Below are positions 59,478 to 64,000 of a stretch of 64,000 nucleotides of DNA, in pieces; the stretch's first letter is position 1, and each line of letters begins with the position of its first letter. Source of the DNA: Whalleya microplaca (lineage: Eukaryota > Ascomycota > Sordariomycetes > Xylariales > Xylariaceae); NCBI GenBank assembly GCA_022497155.1, contig MU385748.1:433046-497045 (forward strand). The letters are read 5' to 3'. The position numbers and the translations under genes are program-made. The notes under the pieces are model-generated. The model had not been told where the DNA came from, searched no databases, and was given only the letters and a program-made list of their open reading frames with translations.

Positions 59478-61540
59478 ATAAATACCGCTAGTCCGTTAAT
59501 TAAATTTTTATATTTTTTTATACTAACTTTAAGCAACTATTAATAAAAGTAGGGAATAATATATAAAATAATAAAACAAAATTTATATTTATTAAAAAAG
59601 CAATTAACGATAAACTTAAAAACGTATTAGTTTTAATAACGTTATTAAATATTTACTAAAATTAAATTTACTAAATAATAAATATTATAGCCCGATTTAA
59701 AAAGTCGTTATTTTATTATAACGGGAATAGTTTAAAAGATAAAATTACGCCGGGTAAATTACTTTTTCCGGGCTTACTACCTTTTATTTTTAATTGCTTT
59801 AAAACTAATTATAAAAGCGATATATTAATACCCGGTATAATTATATTAATAAAAAGCTAACGGGCTAAATAAGTAATAAATAAAAAAATAAAACGCTTAA
59901 ATAAAACGCGGAAAATACTTATAATATAAGAAAAAAAACTACTTATTTAAAAAATATACTTATTATTTTATAAAATTACCTATTTATATTAGGGTTAATA
60001 TAATAGCAGGCTATAAATTTAAAAAAATAAAAGCGAAAAAATACTAAAAAAATAAAAATAAAAATAACTTTTAAATAAAATCGTATTTAAAAGTTTAATA
60101 TAACGGCAGAAAAATTAATATAATTAAAGAATTTATAAATAAGGAATTTTTTATAATCGATATATATTTAAATTAATAACTATATATAAAAACTTTTATA
60201 AATTTAAAATATAAATATTGTATTATTATTAATAAAGCTATAATAAAACGCCTAAAATTGCCGTATATATTTATCCGGGAAAAAATAATAAAAAAAGCTA
60301 CTTATAAAAGAAATTAAGCGTTTCGGGTATAATTTATAAAATAACTTATATAAAAGCTAATTTTAATAAATATAAATTAAAAATATTTATATATATTATA
60401 ATAGGGCTAAATTACTTTATAATATTAAAAAAACCCTAAATAAAATATAACCGGGTAATATATATAATATACGAATATATATTATATATAAAAATTGCTA
60501 AAAATTTAAAAATATAGAAAAAAACACTCTTTAAAAACTGTTATAACACAGGGATCAGGTACGGGATTTAAGGTGTGGTCTGTGCGCATGTTACGTAATC
60601 ACAGCTTAAGCTTCACACCTAACATGTATGGTAAATTTCTCGGCCGACCTTTTAGCTTAAATTCCTTTTTTTCTCCTTTATTTTAGTATTTCATAAAATA
60701 CACAGGAATTAGGTCGCCAAGCCACCTTGACCCTTATAACACGTGATAAAAACTATAAAAATTCGCGAAACTTGGGAGGCGTTTTATATTAATATAATAT
60801 ATTTCGCAAAAGAAATAAAAAAAGCTCGGAAATAAAAAAAGTTAAAAAAATAACTAATAATTTAATAAATAGCTATATTTATTATTATATTAGCGGATAT
60901 TAATAAAGCTTTAGCGTTTAAAAAAACTAACGTTCGAAAAAATCTCTTTTTTTAATTAAAAAGTTAGGAGTAATTATTCGAGAGAAAAAAAAGGCAAAGA
61001 TTTTTTGCTATATTGTTTAAAAGCTAATTATAAAATTAATTTAAATTATAATAAAGCGGGCAAAAATTACCTATTTTTAAAACTATTATATAATATATCC
61101 CGGGAAAAATTATTAGCGTTATAAAAAATATTAATTAAATTATTAAATAAAAGATATATTTATATAAATAGTTTGCCCGTAAAAGCTCCTATATTTTTTA
61201 TTTAAAAACCGAACGGCGGATTTTATTTTTATTACAATTATAAAATACTAAATAATATTATCTAACGGGATTAATACCCGCTTTTATTTATATAAAAAAC
61301 GCTTAAAATGTTTTTAGAAATAAAATAGTTTTTTAAAATAAATATTAAGTTAGCTTTTTATAAAATTAAAATTAAGGAGAGAAATAAATAAAAAACAGCT
61401 TTTTATACCTGCTTTAAGTTATTTAAGTAATTTATAACCCTTTTTAGCTTAATAAATATTCCCGTAACGTTTTAACGTTATATAAACGATACGTTAAAAG
61501 AATATTTAGATATTTTTTATTTAATATATATAAATAATAT
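59478..61540 (+). pseudogene. third gypsy-type pol relic, interrupted by two insertions
   Basis: On the plus strand, a protease-like segment (GLNYF and then NRVIYI) can be seen at about 60400-60480. Reverse transcriptase follows at about 61180-61540 (KPNGGF, then TAFYTCF, then YINDTLKEYL), ending at YINN where the catalytic Y-x-D-D is expected. The frame is cut there by the small LTR element at 61541, and at 60549-60733 by a 185-bp insertion. Many stops are present. The Asp-to-Asn changes match RIP. Confidence 0.7.
60541..60741. mobile_element. 185-bp MITE-like insertion with 8-bp target duplication
   Basis: The duplicated octamer TTATAACA occurs at 60541-60548 and 60734-60741. Between them, 60549-60733 begins CAGGGATCAGG and ends CCTTGACCC. 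The ends are only loosely inverted (GGGATCAGGT against GGGTCAAGGT). Start and duplication length fit hAT-type elements. It has much higher GC and CA/TG content than the relic around it, so it arrived late or was never a RIP target. Confidence 0.65.
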
Positions 61541-62990
61541 TGTGTTAAAATAGGGTGTTAAGGTGAAGCGAAAGTGAGATATCAAGTTAAAATAAGTGTA
61601 TAATAGCTGTTAAAGCTATGTGTGTGTAACTATTTAATTATTTTATAAGGTAAATGTAAGGGAAAAGGTTAGCTATATATAAGTATGTGATTTATTATAA
61701 ATTGCCTTGTGAAGTGTTTTATAAATATTTTATAAAGTGCTTTATAAATATTTTATAACGTGGCTTTAAGGGGCTTTTAGTGGCTTTTAAGCTGCTATTA
61801 ATACCCGTAATCCTCTGCTTTATTACATTTTTTCCTGATTTTTTAGCTAGCGTTTACGTAGCTGAAAAATCTGAAAAAAATAAAAAAATAAAAAAAAATA
61901 AAAACACGCCTTATATTTAAATGCCTAACCTTTAGATTTGAAAAAAAAAATTTTACCCCAGGGACTTTAAGGTAATAAATTAAATAGCTATAGCTATTAG
62001 TAGTAGTAGTAATAAGTTAAGTTAAATAGCTATAGCTTATAGTAAATTAGTAGTAAATTAAGTAATAGTAGGTAATAATAAGTTAGTTAGTTATAGCTAG
62101 CTATAGCTTTTAATAAGTTAAATAGCTATAGTTATTAATAATAATAAATTAAGTTAAGTGACCTTTTTATAAGTTTCCCTAATAGCTAATAGTAGGTAAT
62201 AATAAGTTAATAGGTAATAATAAGTTAGTAAGTGATAGTAAGCTAGCAGGTGATAGTAGGTTAATAAGTGATAACAGGTTAGCTAGTTATAGCTATTAGT
62301 AATAGTAGCAGCAATAGCTAATAGCCTTTTTTATTACTAAAGGCCTTTTTTATTACTAAAGGTAATATTTAAGTGATAAGGTATATTAAGGTGTGTAAAA
62401 GTGTTATCCGATATTATTATTTATATAAATTATATATATATTAATAGCTAGCTATATTTAGCTATATATTAAATATAATTAACTTATTACTATTATTTAT
62501 ATAAAATAAATAAGTTTATATATAAAAATATACGGTTTAATATTTTTAATATTATTGCGCTTTATATTTTTAATGTATAAAAAGAAAATTTATAAATTAT
62601 AAGTAATAAATAACGTAAATATAATATATAAATAAAGTAGCTAGCTAGTTATCGATTTAATATATAGCTTATTCGATTTATATAAAAGATAAGTAGCTAT
62701 CGGACGAAATAAAATAAAATAGTTCGCGTGTGAAAGTAAGTCTAACAGTGGATATATTTTAAGTAGCTATTACTAATAAATTCTATGCTTCCGTAACGTG
62801 TAATATAAAAGACTGTTTTTGCTTGATTAATTAAAAGGTAAAGAAGTTAAGGCCTATTTGGGGATAAGCTAAATGTATTAAAATAAGGTGTTAAGGTAAA
62901 GCGAAAGTAAGATATTAAATTATAATAAGTGTATAATAGCTGCTAAAGCTATATGTGTATAACTATTTGACTATTTTATAAGGTAAATAT
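61541..62990 (+). mobile_element. small non-autonomous LTR element, 3' LTR interrupted
   Basis: The 5' LTR is 61541-61827, the interior 61828-62873, and the 3' LTR starts at 62874 but breaks at 62990, where an inverted copy of the same family is inserted. The interior starts TTTTTTCCTGATTTTTTAGC. The CAG-rich tract is largely turned to TAG/TAA by C-to-T changes. It interrupts the third pol relic. Confidence 0.85.
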
Positions 62991-64000
62991 TGTAATGAGG
63001 CAAAGGGATTACGGGTATTAATAGCAGCTTAGGAGCTACTAAAAGCCCCCTAAAGCCACGTTATAAAACACTTTATAAAGTATTTATAAGGCATTTCACA
63101 GGGCAATTTATAGTGGATCACATACCTATATTTAGCTAACCTTTTTCCTTATATCTCCTTTATTTTTTAATAATAAATATCACTAAATAGTTAAATAGTT
63201 ACACACATATAGCTTTAACAGCTATTATATACTCATTTTAACTTAATATCTCACTTTCGCTTCACTTTAACACCTTGTCTTAAGACATTTAACTTCCCCG
63301 GACAGGCTTTAACTTCCTTATTTTTTAATTAATTAAGTAAAATAGTCCTTTTATATCATACATTACGGAGGCATAAAATTTACTAGCAATAATTACTTAA
63401 AGTATATTTTATTTTATTAAGCTTGCTTTATTTTTATTTAATATATTATACGCGAATTATTTTATTTCATTTTATTTAATAGCTATTTATTTTTTATATA
63501 AATCGAATTAAGTTATATAATTAATAGCTAGCTATTTTATTTATATTATATCCACGTCACTTATTACTTATAATTTACGAATTTTCTTTTTTATATATTA
63601 GGACATTAAAAATATAAAGCGCAATAATACTAAAAATATTAAACTATATATTTTATATATAAACTTGTTTATTTTATATAAGTAATAATAATAAGTTAAT
63701 TATATTTAATATATAGCTAAATATAGCTAGCTATTAATATATATATAATTTATATAAACGATAATATCGAATGACACCTTTATATACCTTGATACACTAT
63801 ATTACTTAAATGTTACCTTTACTAGCAAGGGAGGCCTTTAGCAGTAAAGGAGGCTGTTAGCTGCTGTTGCTGCTGCTGATAGCTGTGGCTAGCTGACCTG
63901 CTATTACCTGCTGACCTGCTGTCACCTGCTGACCTGCTGTCAGCTGCTAGGGAGGCTTACAGGGAGGTCACCTGACCTGACCTGCTGCTGCTGATAGCTG
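62991..64000 (-). mobile_element. small non-autonomous LTR element (reverse), runs off the window
   Basis: One LTR is 62991-63287 (starting TGTAATGAGG, ending TGTCTTAAGACA); the interior continues to the end of the window with the CTG-rich tract at 63850-64000 in good condition. ATAT at 62987-62990 would be the left target duplication. On the minus strand the purine stretch GGGGAAGTTAAA abuts the 3' LTR. It is inserted within the 3' LTR of the preceding element, so it is the younger of the two. Confidence 0.85.

Overview
The window is nuclear DNA of a filamentous ascomycete (Pezizomycotina). The evidence is short spliceosomal introns of about 48-95 nt (one is 168 nt) with GT/AG ends and CTAAC-like branch sites, a HET-C family protein, fungal-type multicopper oxidase and NodB deacetylase genes, and a large AT-rich block of chromodomain Ty3/gypsy elements carrying the CpA-to-TpA signature of repeat-induced point mutation (RIP). 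The species cannot be named from this sequence.

Bases 1 to about 33,120 have balanced composition. They hold eleven protein loci: a membrane-anchored multicopper oxidase, a CGFS monothiol glutaredoxin, a probable mitochondrial protein of unknown function, an ABHD12-like hydrolase reading frame broken by one TAG, a conserved unknown gene also broken by one TAG, a zincin-like HEXXH protein, a HET-C family secreted protein, an RBR-type ubiquitin ligase, a type II membrane glycosyltransferase-like protein, a NIPA-type magnesium transporter, and a secreted chitin/polysaccharide deacetylase. There is one intron-containing tRNA-Ile(AAU). A 449-bp MITE with 43-bp inverted repeats and an 8-bp target duplication lies between the RBR and glycosyltransferase genes. 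Intergenic distances are long, up to 3.5 kb.

From about 33.1 kb to the end the DNA is AT-rich and gene-free. It can be read as nested insertions. An outer minus-strand chromovirus (36,593-53,516, 174-bp LTRs, TTAAA duplication at both ends) contains a solo LTR and a second, plus-strand chromovirus (42,427-50,663). To its right, a non-autonomous LTR family with about 290-330-bp LTRs, a non-coding interior of about 0.8-1 kb and 4-bp target duplications occurs as two complete copies, two interrupted or truncated copies, one copy running off the window and three solo LTRs. One copy interrupts a third gypsy reverse transcriptase relic, which also carries a 185-bp element with an 8-bp duplication. 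All coding frames in this block are destroyed by stops, and catalytic aspartates have become asparagine, as expected for RIP. The youngest non-autonomous copies retain CA/TG-rich stretches.

The genes do not form an obvious pathway or biosynthetic cluster. The window is best read as an ordinary gene region, with two frames in decay, joined abruptly to a RIP-silenced transposon nest.
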